A DNA stretch of 64,000 nucleotides from an uncultured Christensenella sp. (GCA_910579525.1 CAJTUK010000001.1:485155-549154); one strand, 5' to 3'; numbered from the stretch's first letter, positions 34,469 through 45,565 are shown. Translations and numbers: made by a program. Notes: generated from the letters alone by a model not told the origin.

Positions 34469-36218
34469 TGACCGTCTCCGTTTTGCCGTTCAAGCAGATA
34501 TTTTTAACCGATAGTTCGTTGATTTCTTTGGGCAATACGCACTTCACTGTATAGCCCTTTTCATCAAAGCCGATATTCAAAAGTCCGTCCGTAAACACGC
34601 GGCAGAAAAGCCCGCTCTCGGCGGAAAGATGCCGCATTCCGCCCTCGGGATACGCTTCCACCGCATAGGGAACGTGCTCGCCCAACAACCGCGTTTGAGC
34701 ATACTCTTTGAGCTTTTTCCACGCCCGTTCCGTTTCTCCCGCGCGGAACAATGCCATAATATAATAAAGCGCGCTTCTATCCCAAAGGATTGTTTCGCCC
34801 TCGGTAGAGCGGCAGCTTCCGTCCGTCCACAGTTTTTCGTCGATGCTGTTTAGCGTGTCTTTCGCACGGTTCGTGATCCCCATATATACGGGCAGGCAGT
34901 TCCAAGCACGAATTACGTAACAACCCTTGTGATAGTGATAGGTATGGTATCCGCTTACTTCTCCGCCAAAGTAGCGTTCTATTGCCTCGCTCAACGCCGT
35001 TTGCATTTTTATAAGCTTTTCCACCTCGTCCGCTTTCCCCATTCGTTTTAATAAAATTGCGTAGCCTCCGAGTCCGCCGTATGCAAGAGAGGACGTGTTT
35101 AAATTCACGCCCGAAGATATGCGGTTCTCCAATTCGTCGCTGTCCGAATAAACCACGCCGTCCTCGGTGATATTTCTTTTGATATATTCCACACACCAAT
35201 CAAGCGCTTTTTTCTGCTCTTCGTTCGGAAGCTTTCCCTGCGTTAACAGCACGCGCGAGAGACCGTACAGATACATTTCCGCGTCACCCCTATCACCCGC
35301 GCAGCCGAAGTTATCCATACCGCCGCAGATGATACTGCTTGGGATCGGCAGATAATCGTCGTTGAAATACGGATAATACCAGCCGTATATATTTTCGATC
35401 GCCTCCGCCTCTTTTTTATCGCCCGTAAACGCAAACCACGGCGCAACGTATTCGCATTGGTCGTTACACCATATCGCCGCATAATAGGCAAGCCCGCCGG
35501 GGTTATGGATAAGCCCCTTGAAAGTGCGGCACAATCCTTCCGCGGCACGGAGTTTAGCAAGCGCAAACATAGTATCTACGGTATCATTCCCCGTGGATAT
35601 ATCGCATTGTGAAAGGATCTCTTTTACGCGCGCACGCCGTTTTTCAAGCGGGACATTTTCGTGCGGGATATCCTCATTGGCATACCGCGCCGCATATGCG
35701 AACGTTAGCGTTAACCGCTCTCCAGCCGCTATCGGACGGCAAGGAGTATTGCATGAGCATTCAAAATAGACATAGCCTTCACAGGTAAGACGCAAATCAA
35801 TTCTTTTAAGCTCTTCCCATTTCGCAAAAGCTTGGTTTTTACCGCTGTTGCACAGCTCTAACTGCTCGTAAAAGACGGGCAATTCCACAGACGGAAAAAA
35901 CCTGCGCACAACCGTCAGATCACCCGCGCGGGAGCACACCGAAAGCACCCCGTCAAATTCCACCCGCCCGAATGTTTCCTTTGTCTGGAACACAATCGGA
36001 CTTTTATCCGTTTCGGGATAGTAGGTTGCGCAAGTATTATTCGGTTGTGTGCGGAAATTGGGAAACGCAAACTGCCGTTTATAATACGGCTCGCCACACT
36101 TTACGCCGTAGGTTACGGCGCAGGAAACTTGCTCTCCGCCCATTTCGATACGGTCGGAATGTCCCTCAAAGCTCTCGCTTGCGATTTTCCTTTTATTTTC
36201 TGCAATATACCAACGCAT
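34455..36218 (-). CDS. Six-hairpin (alpha/alpha-barrel) glycosidase-like protein
   Basis: 587 residues. The first 190 residues look like a beta-sandwich, and the rest reads as helical hairpins with aromatic and acidic clusters (AAIWCNDQCEYVAPWF; GCAGDRGDAEMYLYG; WDRSALYYIMALFRAG) as in GH15/63/78-type six-hairpin enzymes. I cannot place it in a named family. It has no signal peptide, overlaps GH78 by 14 bp and follows GH31 by 8 bp, so it is firmly part of the rhamnoside operon. It may be a debranching enzyme for the same substrate. Confidence 0.65.
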   Translation of the reverse strand: MRWYIAENKRKIASESFEGHSDRIEMGGEQVSCAVTYGVKCGEPYYKRQFAFPNFRTQPNNTCATYYPETDKSPIVFQTKETFGRVEFDGVLSVCSRAGDLTVVRRFFPSVELPVFYEQLELCNSGKNQAFAKWEELKRIDLRLTCEGYVYFECSCNTPCRPIAAGERLTLTFAYAARYANEDIPHENVPLEKRRARVKEILSQCDISTGNDTVDTMFALAKLRAAEGLCRTFKGLIHNPGGLAYYAAIWCNDQCEYVAPWFAFTGDKKEAEAIENIYGWYYPYFNDDYLPIPSSIICGGMDNFGCAGDRGDAEMYLYGLSRVLLTQGKLPNEEQKKALDWCVEYIKRNITEDGVVYSDSDELENRISSGVNLNTSSLAYGGLGGYAILLKRMGKADEVEKLIKMQTALSEAIERYFGGEVSGYHTYHYHKGCYVIRAWNCLPVYMGITNRAKDTLNSIDEKLWTDGSCRSTEGETILWDRSALYYIMALFRAGETERAWKKLKEYAQTRLLGEHVPYAVEAYPEGGMRHLSAESGLFCRVFTDGLLNIGFDEKGYTVKCVLPKEINELSVKNICLNGKTETVNVAR

Positions 36219-36226
36219 AAGCTACC

Positions 36227-38737
36227 TTATAAATGAAATTTAATTTCGTATTCTTTGTCAACGTCGAGTACCACAGGCACACAAATTACACCGCCGTCGG
36301 GTGCGCAGTCCGACGTATTCAGAGGAAACGCAAAACTATCCTTTTTTGTCTTTTTATAGCCGACTTCTTCGCCGTTTACCGTCACTTTCCGAACGCTTTC
36401 AGCGTCCTTTAACAGGTGATATTTAACAGTGATTTTGCGCTTATTGAAACACTTTTCGCCCTCGAATTTGCCCTCCGCTGCGTGCAGTTTTATAACGTAA
36501 GCGTTGCAATCTTCACAATAGTACGCCTCGTACGCGCTCTTTCTGCATTGTCCGAGTTTATACGCCGTGGTTTCGGTATCGTCCTCGTAAAGGTATCCTC
36601 TGTCCGTCGCATCTTTGCAGGGGTAGAAATCGTATACGAGTTTATCCCATTTCTGCAATTTAGTATTATGCGCTTCGTGCGCAAGCGGTATCAGAGCGCC
36701 AAGCCTTATAAACAGAGGCATTTCCTGCAAGCCGTATCCGCGCGATATAGTCTTACCTCCGCTATATATTTTGCCGCTGAACGCGTCCAACCACTTGCCT
36801 GCAGGAAGATAGGTTTTGATTTTACCGTCCTTGGGAAGCTCCGCGCCGAAAAGTCCGCAACAGGCTTCTCCACCCGCCTGAAAATATTCAATAATTATTT
36901 TGTAAACTATTCCGCCTTTTATTTTCTTTAACGGGAAAGTTAGTGCAGAGTGCAGAGTTTTATCTTCCAAAACCTTTTCGCCGTCTATCCATACCGTTGC
37001 TCCGTCGTCGCAGGAAATGACCAGTTCGCAGTCGGAATCAAGTTTGATTTCCGCCTCAAATCTCGCCGAAAAGTCGTAAACGGGCACACCCGCCTCCGGC
37101 GAAGTATGGTTTAACACCATATCCAAAGTATCGTACTCAGCGGTTGCTATGGGCTCGCCGTTAAGCTCTCTGCCGTTATAGTACGTTGCTTTGACAGGCG
37201 TAAGATAATCCTTTTTATCCAAACAGACAGGCTTGCCGTAGGTCACGGGGCGGGCTATGATATTTGCGCCGAGCAAGTACTCGCTATTACACCTCAAAGA
37301 ACGCTTATCTGCGGGATATTCCCAGCCCAATCCTTTAAATATGGGCAAGCCGTTTTTATAACTTTCGTAAGCGCTTTTATAAATTACGGGCAATAAACGG
37401 TATCTTAAATTGTTGTACTCACGAACAATATCGAGCGTTTCTTCGTCGTACGACCACGGGTCGCGGAAGCGCTCTACAACATTTGTGCAGTGCGGGCGGA
37501 ACACGGGCGACAAAATTCCGAACTGCATCCAACGTATAAACAGTTCTTTATCAGGGTTGCCTATATGTCCGCCGCAGTCTGCGTTTATATACGGAATACA
37601 GTTGTTTCCGCACCTGATCAAACTCTCCACTTCATTGGCAAGGGAATCCGACCTACTCGAAATATCGCCAGTCCACTGCACCGAATAGCGGTGGCTTGCG
37701 CTGTCGGTGATACCCATGTATCTGCCGTTTACGATATTCACCGCATTACCCATGACCACGGGGCGGCGATAAATTTCCGTATCGCCCGAAACCTTTTGCC
37801 AATGGTGGCGGGTAATATCCTCAAACAGATATAACCCGAACGTTTCCCAATATATTTTATCGGTGGGCGATATCAGGTGCGTGCCCCAATTTCTGTCGTA
37901 CCACCATATATCCAAACCCTTTTCCATTAAGGATTGCAAATTGCTTTCGCGGTATTCTATCTCTTCGGGTGCGAACACCTGCGCGCCGTTCACGGGTTCG
38001 GGATGGTCGTTGAACATTACTTCAACCCCGTGTTCGTGCGCAAAGTTCAAAAATCGCTTCATATCGGGGAAAAGCTTTGTATTGATATCGTAACCCCAGC
38101 CGTTTTCGCAGCTGCGCCAATCCGTATCAATTACCATTACGTCCAATGGTACGTCGTGCTTTTCGTATGTTAGGATAAGCTGTTTGGCTTCCTCTTCCGT
38201 GTAGGCATAATACTTCGAATTCCAACCGCCCAAAGTTGACAAACGCACGAGCTCGGGTCTGCCCGTAAGTTCGACGTACAGTTTGCGTAAAAGTTTCGCG
38301 TCTTTACGACAATGCAATAAATAAACGTCCTGTACGTTTTCCTCTACTTTATACTCGCCCTTTCTTTCAGCGGAATAGCCGCCCTCGGGGATTATTATTC
38401 TCGGGGTGTCCGATATCGCGAATACTTCGGGTGTTTTATCCAATGCGGGAAGTTCGCCGCTGTTTTTAAGTTTTTTATAAGAATATACCTTTTTGCCGTT
38501 CTTTTCAAGCCTTACGCCCGATAAAGATTTCGCATTTTCGGGTATGTATAATTCATACCCGCCAAAACGAATTATGTTTCCTTCCTGCGTGTACTCAACG
38601 CCGCTCGTATACGCCGTTCTGTCGGGTATAAAAAACGTATTGTCGTCGCAGAATTTACCGTTCTTGCCGTACTCTATCCGCACAACGTCTTCGCTCAATA
38701 ACTGTACTCTGATATTATCACAAATGATTTGTTCCAT
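36227..38737 (-). CDS. Cytoplasmic GH31 glycosidase with PA14-like insert
   Basis: 836 residues: N-terminal mutarotase-like sandwich, GH31 barrel and C-terminal sandwiches. The barrel has VMVIDTDWRSCENGWGYDIN, the presumed nucleophile Asp in WWYDRNWG near 280 and the acid/base Asp in SVQWTGDISS near 355. A module at about 560-650 (CELVISCDDGATVWIDGEKV) looks like a PA14 carbohydrate-binding domain. The YDRNW motif differs from the W-x-D-M-N-E of classic alpha-glucosidases and is shared by the two secreted GH31 lipoproteins here, which suggests a common substrate such as an alpha-xylosidic or alpha-galactosidic link. No signal peptide. Confidence 0.88.
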   Translation of the reverse strand: MEQIICDNIRVQLLSEDVVRIEYGKNGKFCDDNTFFIPDRTAYTSGVEYTQEGNIIRFGGYELYIPENAKSLSGVRLEKNGKKVYSYKKLKNSGELPALDKTPEVFAISDTPRIIIPEGGYSAERKGEYKVEENVQDVYLLHCRKDAKLLRKLYVELTGRPELVRLSTLGGWNSKYYAYTEEEAKQLILTYEKHDVPLDVMVIDTDWRSCENGWGYDINTKLFPDMKRFLNFAHEHGVEVMFNDHPEPVNGAQVFAPEEIEYRESNLQSLMEKGLDIWWYDRNWGTHLISPTDKIYWETFGLYLFEDITRHHWQKVSGDTEIYRRPVVMGNAVNIVNGRYMGITDSASHRYSVQWTGDISSRSDSLANEVESLIRCGNNCIPYINADCGGHIGNPDKELFIRWMQFGILSPVFRPHCTNVVERFRDPWSYDEETLDIVREYNNLRYRLLPVIYKSAYESYKNGLPIFKGLGWEYPADKRSLRCNSEYLLGANIIARPVTYGKPVCLDKKDYLTPVKATYYNGRELNGEPIATAEYDTLDMVLNHTSPEAGVPVYDFSARFEAEIKLDSDCELVISCDDGATVWIDGEKVLEDKTLHSALTFPLKKIKGGIVYKIIIEYFQAGGEACCGLFGAELPKDGKIKTYLPAGKWLDAFSGKIYSGGKTISRGYGLQEMPLFIRLGALIPLAHEAHNTKLQKWDKLVYDFYPCKDATDRGYLYEDDTETTAYKLGQCRKSAYEAYYCEDCNAYVIKLHAAEGKFEGEKCFNKRKITVKYHLLKDAESVRKVTVNGEEVGYKKTKKDSFAFPLNTSDCAPDGGVICVPVVLDVDKEYEIKFHL

Positions 38738-38748
38738 AAATTCACCAA

Positions 38749-40689
38749 TTATTTTTTTAATATTAAAACCCCGTAAGGTTCTATTCCCGTTTTGCCGCTG
38801 TATTTTTTGTTTGTAATCAGGTCGGTATATTCGCCGTCCAAAACTATATAGCCCTCTCTGTTTTCCGTTTCTACGGCAATGATACCGCTCTCTTCACCCG
38901 TGCGTTCGGTGAGAATTACGTTTTTACTCGCTTCGGCTATCGGCGCGCGGTTTACAAGCCTTAAAAGGTCGCCGTGCGATATTACGCTTCCGACAAGAAT
39001 AACTTTACCTTTACCGACTTTCCTTTCCGTTATCACCGAAAGGGGCGCAAACTCGCAGTCTATAAAATGAGCAAGACTTTCTGTTCCCGTATTGCACTCG
39101 AACGCGTCGAAGCAAGTTGAAACGGAGCACACGCCGTCGTTAGTCCACTGCGCTTTGAACACGTTATTGTCAACGGGCTTTTGATATTTCACGTATACTC
39201 CCGCAAGTTCTTCAACGAAAGAATAAGGCGCATGAGCGTATTTGGTTACGTTTCCGTCCATTATATCGGACATCGGTCCCACTATCCACACGCCGCCGTT
39301 TTTTACCCATTCTATAACCCGTTCTTTAAAGCCGTTTTCGTCCGCACAAGCCAAAAAGGGCGATATTAAAATTTCGTAGCCGTCTAAGCCGTGCGCCGTG
39401 TCTATAACGTCTATATTGTAGTGCCTGAATGCCGAATAATATTTTTTAATCAGCGTTTCGCGGTAATTCAAACCCTTTATAAGCGGAGCGCACTCGAACG
39501 AGTTGTGTGCAGTCGAAGAATTGTGCAACGCTATTTTACTCTCTATTTTGCTTTCCGTTAAAAACTTTTCGCAGGTTTTTATATCTTTGCAAGCCTTTAC
39601 AATTTCTTCGGTTACTCTGTACGCCCTGCCCGCCGACGAAAACAGCGCGCCGTGCCCCATCTCGTGTCCGTTGGGGTGTGTGCGGAATAACCAATATAAA
39701 TTCATTTCAGCGCCCCTTGCTATCGGAAGCATAGTATTTGCATAGCACGCGCCCTGCGGACGGTAGCCGTTATCTGCGTACTCACTGCCGTTCCAGCCCA
39801 CCTGCGTTTCCATTATCCAGAAAGGTTTATCCTTTACCGTGCGCACAAAATCGTAACCGAACGCCGTGTCGGGCAACCGAGTCGCGGCGTCGTAATGGTT
39901 GTACTGCGCCACGTCCAACTTTTCATTGAGTTTATAAAAACTCAACGAGTTGTGCTGCATCATATTGGTGCCGAGCGGTAAGGAAGTATAATTTCTTAAA
40001 ACCTCCGCCTGCTCTTCTATGTATGACTGAATTTGGGCGTACTGGAAATCTCTCCAAGCTTTTCTCAACGACGGGTGCCGCCACTGCCTGGGATAAGGGG
40101 GCTGAACGTCTTCGAAGCTGTCGTACGTAAGCGACCAACGCGCCGTACCCCACGCCTTATTCAGATTGTTTACCGTTTTAAATTTGTCTTTTAAATACGT
40201 ACGGAATGCGGACTTGCAGTTTTCGCAAAAACACCCCTCGTTATAGGGGTAAATTTCATTGTCCAGCTGCCAGCCGATAACGCCCTTATGCCTACCGAAA
40301 GCTTTGCCGAGCTGCTCGCATATAATGCGGTTTTTCTCTCTCAACACTTTCGAAGTCTTGCAGGTATGGCAACGCGATGATACGTCCGAGCGTACCAAGT
40401 CGTGCATTACCGTGCGCGTTTCGGGATATTTATCCAGAAGCCAACGCGGCGGTGTTGCCGAAGGCGTGCACATTACCGTGTAAATTCCGTTTTCGTATAA
40501 TTTATCTACGATTTTTTCAAGCCACGGCAAATCGAATTCGCTCTCTTTGGGTTCCATTTTTCCCCAGGCGAATTCGCCTATGCGCAGACAGTTTATCCCC
40601 GTTTCTTTGCATCTTTGTATGTCTTTTTCTATCTCGCTCTCTTCCCACATTTCGGGATAGTATGCCGCGCCTATATATATTTTTTTCAT
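38749..40689 (-). CDS. Beta-galactosidase, GH42
   Basis: 646 residues. It starts with the GH42 signature IGAAYYPEMW; the acid/base Glu is in GWQLDNEIYPY near 143 and the nucleophile in WIMETQVGWN near 293. Cysteines in CHTCKTS and CFCENCKSAF can form the zinc site found in many GH42 enzymes. The trimerisation and C-terminal domains are present (LRLVNRAPIAEA). It is cytoplasmic, lies 11 bp before GH31, and would release beta-linked galactose from pectin-derived galactan or arabinogalactan fragments. Confidence 0.93.
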   Translation of the reverse strand: MKKIYIGAAYYPEMWEESEIEKDIQRCKETGINCLRIGEFAWGKMEPKESEFDLPWLEKIVDKLYENGIYTVMCTPSATPPRWLLDKYPETRTVMHDLVRSDVSSRCHTCKTSKVLREKNRIICEQLGKAFGRHKGVIGWQLDNEIYPYNEGCFCENCKSAFRTYLKDKFKTVNNLNKAWGTARWSLTYDSFEDVQPPYPRQWRHPSLRKAWRDFQYAQIQSYIEEQAEVLRNYTSLPLGTNMMQHNSLSFYKLNEKLDVAQYNHYDAATRLPDTAFGYDFVRTVKDKPFWIMETQVGWNGSEYADNGYRPQGACYANTMLPIARGAEMNLYWLFRTHPNGHEMGHGALFSSAGRAYRVTEEIVKACKDIKTCEKFLTESKIESKIALHNSSTAHNSFECAPLIKGLNYRETLIKKYYSAFRHYNIDVIDTAHGLDGYEILISPFLACADENGFKERVIEWVKNGGVWIVGPMSDIMDGNVTKYAHAPYSFVEELAGVYVKYQKPVDNNVFKAQWTNDGVCSVSTCFDAFECNTGTESLAHFIDCEFAPLSVITERKVGKGKVILVGSVISHGDLLRLVNRAPIAEASKNVILTERTGEESGIIAVETENREGYIVLDGEYTDLITNKKYSGKTGIEPYGVLILKK

Positions 40690-40789
40690 TTCTTTTCCTT
40701 TTTGCCGCTTCTTTGTATGTTTTTTCGGAAAAGCGGGGAAGCGCGAACGCTCCCCCGCCCACCGATTTTGTTGTGTTTATTTTTACTTG

Positions 40790-43700
40790 TTATGCTATAT
40801 TGCCGTGAACTGTAATCGCTTCGAGTATAGCCGCATCCACTCCGCCGCCGATAAACACCTTAAACTCACGCGTTTCGCCATCGTTCCAAGATCTCGTATC
40901 AACGTTCAGCGTTAAAGTATGCCTTACCGAAGAACCTTTTTTAATTTCGTTTACAATAAGCTCGGTATCGTCGCTTTCCATAAATTTGAAAGTCACAACG
41001 TTATTATCGTTCCATGTTCCGGTATAGAACACGACTTTACTCATACCTTTCTTAATTGTTAAATTTACCGTATAATTCGTCTCGTTTCCGGATATTCCGT
41101 GAGGCGTACAGGCAAATTCTCCTGCTAAAATTTTATTTGTACCGTTATTAAAGGTAAGTCCGGAATCATCGCCGCCGCGCTTTGAAGCAAAGCCGTTATC
41201 CACGTACGAAACACCGCCTTCCTTTTCCTCGCGTCTGCCGTCCTTGCCGTAGCGTCTCCACCAGACTATATCTTCACCGTCAAGCGCGATTACTGCATTA
41301 TCGGACAAGTTTTCATCTTTCGTATTAAACACCGTATCGGAAGCGACAACGGATATGTCGATTGCATCTGTTCCGCGCGCAAGGTTAAGCGATTTGACCG
41401 AAATACTGAACTCGCCATTGTCGCCGAGTACGATTTTTTTGCCTGCTACCATAACGTAATACGCCTTGCCGTTATTTGCAGCCGTAACGGTACCGGAAAG
41501 CGTACCGTCTTGGGATATGCTTGTAATGTCGTTGTAAAGCGCAACGGTTGCCTTATCGTTTTCGGAAACGTTTATATCGTAAGTTTTGCTAAAATCTTCG
41601 CCGAGTACTACTATCCCCGCAAGCATCAAATTCATATCTCCGCCGTTCGTATAGAATTTAAGGGTAAATTCTCTCGACTCGCCCGCGTTAAACTTCGAGG
41701 TGTCGACTATAAACTTTACAAGCTGACCTCTGTCCGTTCCTTTAACGTAACTGTACGAGCCTACTTTGACCCCGTCGGAATTCAGCAAATCGAAATACAA
41801 AGTACCTTGATTCCACGACCCCGTATAAACCAAAATTTCGGTTGCGCCTTTTGATACTTTAAACTTGATTTGGCGTGCGTTCTCCGCTGTTACGTGCTCG
41901 TCTATAAAACGGGTGTTGGAATTTGTCTTTCCGTTTGCAGTAAACGTTACTCTGTCGCCGTCATAGTCGTTTGCGTTTCTGCCTGCGTCCGCATCGTAAC
42001 CCGAATAATCCCAATCCGTGCAATTATAGCCGTAAGGAGCTACGTTATTGCCTTCATAACGCTGATATGCAAGAATCGTTTTCCCGTCAAGAGCCGCCGC
42101 GTCAAGGTTTATGTTACCCTGCGCAAGCACGGATTGTTCAGCCTTGGTTACGGTGAAATTATCTATAAGCGCTTCAACCGTAATAACGTCGACGGAGGCG
42201 GCCAGACCAAGTTCTGCAATATTAACGGAAAACCTGCCCGATTCGTCTACGGATATTATTGTTTCGCAAATATTCACACCGTACACTTTGTAGCCGTTTT
42301 TACCCGTTACCGTACCTGTCAGCGTGCCTTTATTATTAATAGTCGTCGCAACGCCGCTATAACTAACGTTTTCGCCGGTTACGGTTTCCACTTCGTAATT
42401 TTTAACGTATTCGCCGCCGAGCAAAACTATTGCCGCAAGCTGGCAATCGGTTTCCGCACCGAAATACAACTCTATTTCGCGCGTTTCTCCGTCTTCCCAA
42501 GCGGTTGTATCGATTAAAAATTTAACTTCGTACGCACGGGTTTGGGCTATGTCGAACGACGCGTCGCCTATAACTATGTTTTGTTCAAGAAGTTTAAACG
42601 TCATACGGTCGCCTTTGCCGCTTGCGTTAAATTCATAAGCGCCGGTATAGACCAAAATTTCGGTAACGCCTTTTTTAACGTTCAACGTTACAGACTTATA
42701 AACGTTAGGGTCAAGATACAAACATTTGTCGCTCGTTTTACCGTTGACGATAAATTTGGAAGCTCCGCCTTGGTCGCCGTATCTTGTTATATCGTTAAGC
42801 GCGGATCCGTCTGCAACGCCGCCGGTTACGATTGTATTACCCGCGGTTTCGTAGCGCGCATAACCCAAAACTTCTTTTTCGCCCATAGCCGCCGAATCGA
42901 GATTGTAAGTTTGCCCGTCAACTCTCGTGTAAGACGTGCCGGATACTTCTGTATTGGTGAAAGCATGCACTGACACTGTGATTTGAGGGTTCAGCATTAC
43001 GGAAGCATAATCGTCGTATGCTATTTCGTAAGTATTGCCGTTAACCGAAATTTCTTTTCCGTTAATGCTGAGCAGATAGCTGCTGCCGCCTGATAACGTC
43101 AAAGTTACGCTTCCGCCTGCGCCGATGCTCGTTTTATCAAAAGTTACGTCCGCGCCTTCTGTAACGTCTCCTTTAATAACGTCGGCGGAGGGTGCTTCGT
43201 ATTTTTCAAAAGATATATCCGAGAAGGTCCAGCTTGCTCCGCTTACGTGGAACGCGATACGGTTAGCCGCAGTTGCGGAGGTTTTACCTTCAAGCAGAGT
43301 TACCCATTCTTCCTCATCGAAATTGTAAGCGTAAACCGCTACGTTTTCTCCGTTACGTATTATTTTCAGCTGTAAACCGTCCATTACCGCTTCGGCAAGC
43401 CACTCAAAAGATTGGTTTCTGTCAACCGCGCCGCCGCAAGGAGTTCCGTCGTCAGCCCATATTGCCGAAGGGAATTCGTTTGTAAGTAAATCATTCCACC
43501 AGATTACGAATTTGTTTTTATATTTGTCAGAATCGCCCTGTGCAAACGTAATTGCAAACCTTTGCAGCCACGCGCCCTGCGCTTTAGGGTCGTTTACCGA
43601 AACAGTGGTTTCGAGCACGTACGCGCCATCTTTCATATCTTCGGGGATATTGATTTCAACGCCTACGCCCTGAGCGTATTCACCCTGACCCAAGCCGTTA

Positions 43701-45565
43701 AGTCCGTTAGCGCCCATAGTTATCGTTGCGCTTTCATCGTTCATATGCGACAAATCCACGAGATGCGAAACATCGCCTATGGGAGACGCAAACTCGTATT
43801 CGATTACGACATCGCCCACATCCGCGGACATTACGTTCATTTCACCGTCGAGATAGTCCTTTATTTTTATGACGTAATGCTGACAAAGCAAATTATCGAC
43901 CGTAACCGAGCCGTTTGCGCCGACTTCCGCCGATATTTCGTTACCGAAATCGTCTACAAGCGTAATTTGCGTACCTTCCGCAACGGCGGTAAGTTTACCG
44001 CCCGAATTTCCTTTAAGGGTAAAGGTTGCGTCCACGTAACTAGCTTCGATAACCACAAATTCAACGTCGAGGTCGGTTTCGTTCCAGGCAAGGCCTAAAC
44101 CTTCAATACCTATTTCAAAATTATAAACAAGCGAACCGTCTTCCTGAGCGCCACCCTTATATGCGGCTTTGCCGTTAATTTTGATACCCGTAAGAATGTA
44201 TCCGCTGTCAACGGTTAAAGAGCCTTGAAGCTTTCCGTTCCAATCCACCGTTGCAGGCAACGGCGCGGAAAGAGTTGCGTTGGCAAACTCCTGCGCGTTT
44301 ACGTTATAAACGTCCGTTCCGCGCACGTGCGTTTTAGAGAAACCGTCTTTACCGACAACCATATACTTCTGGTCGGTACCCCAGTCGCCGTAGCCTTCCC
44401 TGTATATAAACGTCCATTCACTGTTGTTGTGGTTATATTTGCAAACACTGCCGTCGCCGTCGTCAAACCTATCCTTCTCGTTTAAAGTCAGATTGCCGCA
44501 TACAGTCATAAGCACGTTATAACCCTGTTTAAGTAAGGTTTTGCCGTCCTTTTCCTCGAACGCGCCCGAAAGTTTGCCGCTGTTTGCCTCAGCAAGCTCG
44601 GCGTTGGGCATAAACAGCTCCCAAACGGTCGTATAAGCAGTAGCGGCGCCCTCGGGGTTAATCTTATTTTCAAAATGTTTCAGACTGAACGGCTGTTGCT
44701 GTTCTACTTTTCCGTTTATGTACAGCTCTATACCCACACCCTCTCTGAAACTCGTGCCTGCGTCGCCGGGGAGATAGAGATTGTTTTCGTTGCGTATATT
44801 CATATACACGCCAACTTTGCCGTGTCCCTGCGACTGTTCGTCGGGAGATGAATTGTGGTTTAGCCTTATATGCAAATACACGCCGTCTTTGCCGAGAAAT
44901 GCGTTTGCGATTATGCCCACGCCGCCGTTTGCCACGTCGCGCCCGATAACGTAAGCGGTAGACTGCGTATACGCGCTGCCCACTACGCCGTCGATATTGT
45001 CAAGCACCTTATCAATCGAAAGCTTATCTTTCGTGGTAACGGTATCTCCGTAGCTGTCAAGATATACGTTGCCGCACTCACCGCACTCCCAGTATTCTTT
45101 GGTACCTTCGGTTTCCGTAGTGGGATAAACCATTTCGTGGTGTCCGTTCGTGCCCCAGGTATGGGGTTTTGTTGTAACAACATCGGTCACAGCTTGCGTT
45201 CCCTGCGCGTCTTTAAACTTGCCGTCGCCCCTAGAGCATTCCCAATACTCGATATTTCCGGGCTTTGTGCAGGTTGCCGCTTCCGCCTCTACGTGCTTCG
45301 ACAGGTCGTGTCCGAGCTTGCTTTCCGCAACGTCTTCCGCAGTAGTTTCGGTCTTTCCCTCGCCGTCCTCAAAAATCAAATCGCAGCCGCTGCATACCCA
45401 GTAAGCGCGATTGCCGTCTTCGGTGCAGGTTGCCGCAACCGCTTCAACTTCCGTTAGGTCGTGCGTATGTTTGTTTTTACAGCCGGCTACAACTATAGCG
45501 GATACCGCCGAAACTGTAAAAATCGAACTCACTGCAATAAACTTAAAAAGTCTTTTTTTATTCAT
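40790..45565 (-). CDS. Giant multi-domain surface lipoprotein, carbohydrate-binding
   Basis: 1591 residues. Signal peptide with lipobox Cys-29 (AIVVAGC). Residues 32-170 contain three His/Cys modules (ATCTEDGNRAYWVCSGC; ATCTKPGNIEYWECS; ETEGTKEYWECGEC). A CBM9/DOMON-like sandwich follows (about 190-420), then further sandwiches. From about 895 there are three tandem repeats of 150-190 residues (near 895, 1163 and 1437), each with a YxRYE-like start and a conserved core (TEILVYTGSWN), separated by carboxypeptidase-regulatory-like linkers. No catalytic motif is visible, so I read it as a glycan-capture protein. It is flanked by the GH31 lipoprotein and GH42, with a perfect AGGAGG ribosome site. 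Confidence 0.8.
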   Translation of the reverse strand: MNKKRLFKFIAVSSIFTVSAVSAIVVAGCKNKHTHDLTEVEAVAATCTEDGNRAYWVCSGCDLIFEDGEGKTETTAEDVAESKLGHDLSKHVEAEAATCTKPGNIEYWECSRGDGKFKDAQGTQAVTDVVTTKPHTWGTNGHHEMVYPTTETEGTKEYWECGECGNVYLDSYGDTVTTKDKLSIDKVLDNIDGVVGSAYTQSTAYVIGRDVANGGVGIIANAFLGKDGVYLHIRLNHNSSPDEQSQGHGKVGVYMNIRNENNLYLPGDAGTSFREGVGIELYINGKVEQQQPFSLKHFENKINPEGAATAYTTVWELFMPNAELAEANSGKLSGAFEEKDGKTLLKQGYNVLMTVCGNLTLNEKDRFDDGDGSVCKYNHNNSEWTFIYREGYGDWGTDQKYMVVGKDGFSKTHVRGTDVYNVNAQEFANATLSAPLPATVDWNGKLQGSLTVDSGYILTGIKINGKAAYKGGAQEDGSLVYNFEIGIEGLGLAWNETDLDVEFVVIEASYVDATFTLKGNSGGKLTAVAEGTQITLVDDFGNEISAEVGANGSVTVDNLLCQHYVIKIKDYLDGEMNVMSADVGDVVIEYEFASPIGDVSHLVDLSHMNDESATITMGANGLNGLGQGEYAQGVGVEINIPEDMKDGAYVLETTVSVNDPKAQGAWLQRFAITFAQGDSDKYKNKFVIWWNDLLTNEFPSAIWADDGTPCGGAVDRNQSFEWLAEAVMDGLQLKIIRNGENVAVYAYNFDEEEWVTLLEGKTSATAANRIAFHVSGASWTFSDISFEKYEAPSADVIKGDVTEGADVTFDKTSIGAGGSVTLTLSGGSSYLLSINGKEISVNGNTYEIAYDDYASVMLNPQITVSVHAFTNTEVSGTSYTRVDGQTYNLDSAAMGEKEVLGYARYETAGNTIVTGGVADGSALNDITRYGDQGGASKFIVNGKTSDKCLYLDPNVYKSVTLNVKKGVTEILVYTGAYEFNASGKGDRMTFKLLEQNIVIGDASFDIAQTRAYEVKFLIDTTAWEDGETREIELYFGAETDCQLAAIVLLGGEYVKNYEVETVTGENVSYSGVATTINNKGTLTGTVTGKNGYKVYGVNICETIISVDESGRFSVNIAELGLAASVDVITVEALIDNFTVTKAEQSVLAQGNINLDAAALDGKTILAYQRYEGNNVAPYGYNCTDWDYSGYDADAGRNANDYDGDRVTFTANGKTNSNTRFIDEHVTAENARQIKFKVSKGATEILVYTGSWNQGTLYFDLLNSDGVKVGSYSYVKGTDRGQLVKFIVDTSKFNAGESREFTLKFYTNGGDMNLMLAGIVVLGEDFSKTYDINVSENDKATVALYNDITSISQDGTLSGTVTAANNGKAYYVMVAGKKIVLGDNGEFSISVKSLNLARGTDAIDISVVASDTVFNTKDENLSDNAVIALDGEDIVWWRRYGKDGRREEKEGGVSYVDNGFASKRGGDDSGLTFNNGTNKILAGEFACTPHGISGNETNYTVNLTIKKGMSKVVFYTGTWNDNNVVTFKFMESDDTELIVNEIKKGSSVRHTLTLNVDTRSWNDGETREFKVFIGGGVDAAILEAITVHGNIA